A DNA stretch of 6,641 bases from Armatimonadota bacterium (GTDB lineage Bacteria > Armatimonadota > Zipacnadia > Zipacnadales > UBA11051): NCBI GenBank assembly GCA_003542955.1, contig DPJP01000283.1:1-6641 (forward strand), given 5' to 3'. Position 1 is the stretch's first letter. Every line of letters starts with the position of its first letter. Shown piece after piece: positions 6,620 through 6,641 of this stretch. Below the pieces are notes generated by a model. It worked only from the letters and a program-made list of their open reading frames with translations, had not been told where the DNA came from and did not search any database. Both the position numbers and the translations under genes were made by a program.

Positions 6620-6641
6620 GCCTTTGCCGTCGCCTTTGCCG
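6620..6641. repeat. 12-bp tandem repeat cut by the window edge, inverted copy of the 6534-6544 motif
   Basis: GCCTTTGCCGTC at 6620-6631 is followed at once by GCCTTTGCCG at 6632-6641, where the window stops. Its first 11 bases are the exact reverse complement of 6534-6544 (ACGGCAAAGGC). A second inverted pair, AGGCAAC at 6581-6587 and GTTGCCT at 6617-6623, lies inside. The array therefore has opposed arms and probably continues beyond the window. Confidence 0.7.

Larger units (their letters stand above)
6404..6641. other. Non-coding region upstream of the lyase gene
   Basis: Apart from the repeats at 6492-6641 and the ribosome binding site, I see nothing definite in these 238 bp. The promoter of the operon should lie here or beyond the edge, but no convincing -35/-10 pair stands out. 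The stretch from 6420 to 6490 has no clear structure. Confidence 0.5.

Noticed and set aside
6492..6641. CRISPR array
   Set aside because: The units are only 5-12 bp, degenerate, with no regular 25-40 bp repeats or unique spacers.

Overview
The window is a fragment of a GC-rich (roughly 60-65 percent by eye) bacterial genome. It carries three consecutive genes, all on the minus strand, so transcription runs from right to left. All three proteins begin with an export signal, each gene has a purine-rich ribosome binding site, and translation fits the standard bacterial code. The mix of a heparinase II/III-type lyase with large multidomain sugar-active-looking proteins, plus short G/C-rich repeats between genes, suggests a polysaccharide-degrading environmental bacterium. 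Planctomycetota, Lentisphaerota, Hydrogenedentota and Armatimonadota are the kind of lineage I would consider, but the sequence alone does not settle this.

From right to left, positions 6404-6641 are non-coding and hold a compact array of short repeats: two triplets of a roughly 9-10 bp GCGAA-containing unit, AACGGCAA repeats, and a 12-bp tandem repeat at the window edge that is inverted relative to them. The first gene (6403 to 3920, 827 codons) encodes a probable lipoprotein. It has an N-terminal carbohydrate-binding-like sandwich, an alpha/alpha toroid and a C-terminal heparinase II/III beta domain with the HxHPDAN signature. After 53 bp comes the second gene (3866 to 1899, 655 codons), a secreted protein with a jelly-roll-like domain, an Ig-like domain and a probable TIM barrel that I cannot assign to a named family. 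After a 204-bp gap that can fold into alternative hairpins comes the third gene (1694 to the window edge, at least 564 codons, incomplete). It is a secreted protein with a beta-rich N-terminal half and a probable TIM-barrel C-terminal half, again not assignable to a named family.

The best-supported reading is a small operon for taking apart a complex, probably uronic-acid-containing, glycan outside the cytoplasm. The lyase would cleave uronate linkages by beta-elimination, and the two barrel proteins would act on other linkages or on the products. No transporter, regulator, sulfatase, SusC/D pair or cytoplasmic sugar-processing gene lies in the window, so the substrate cannot be read from context. 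I saw no tRNA, rRNA, CRISPR array, transposase or convincing intrinsic terminator. The large open frames on the plus strand look like antisense shadows of these genes.
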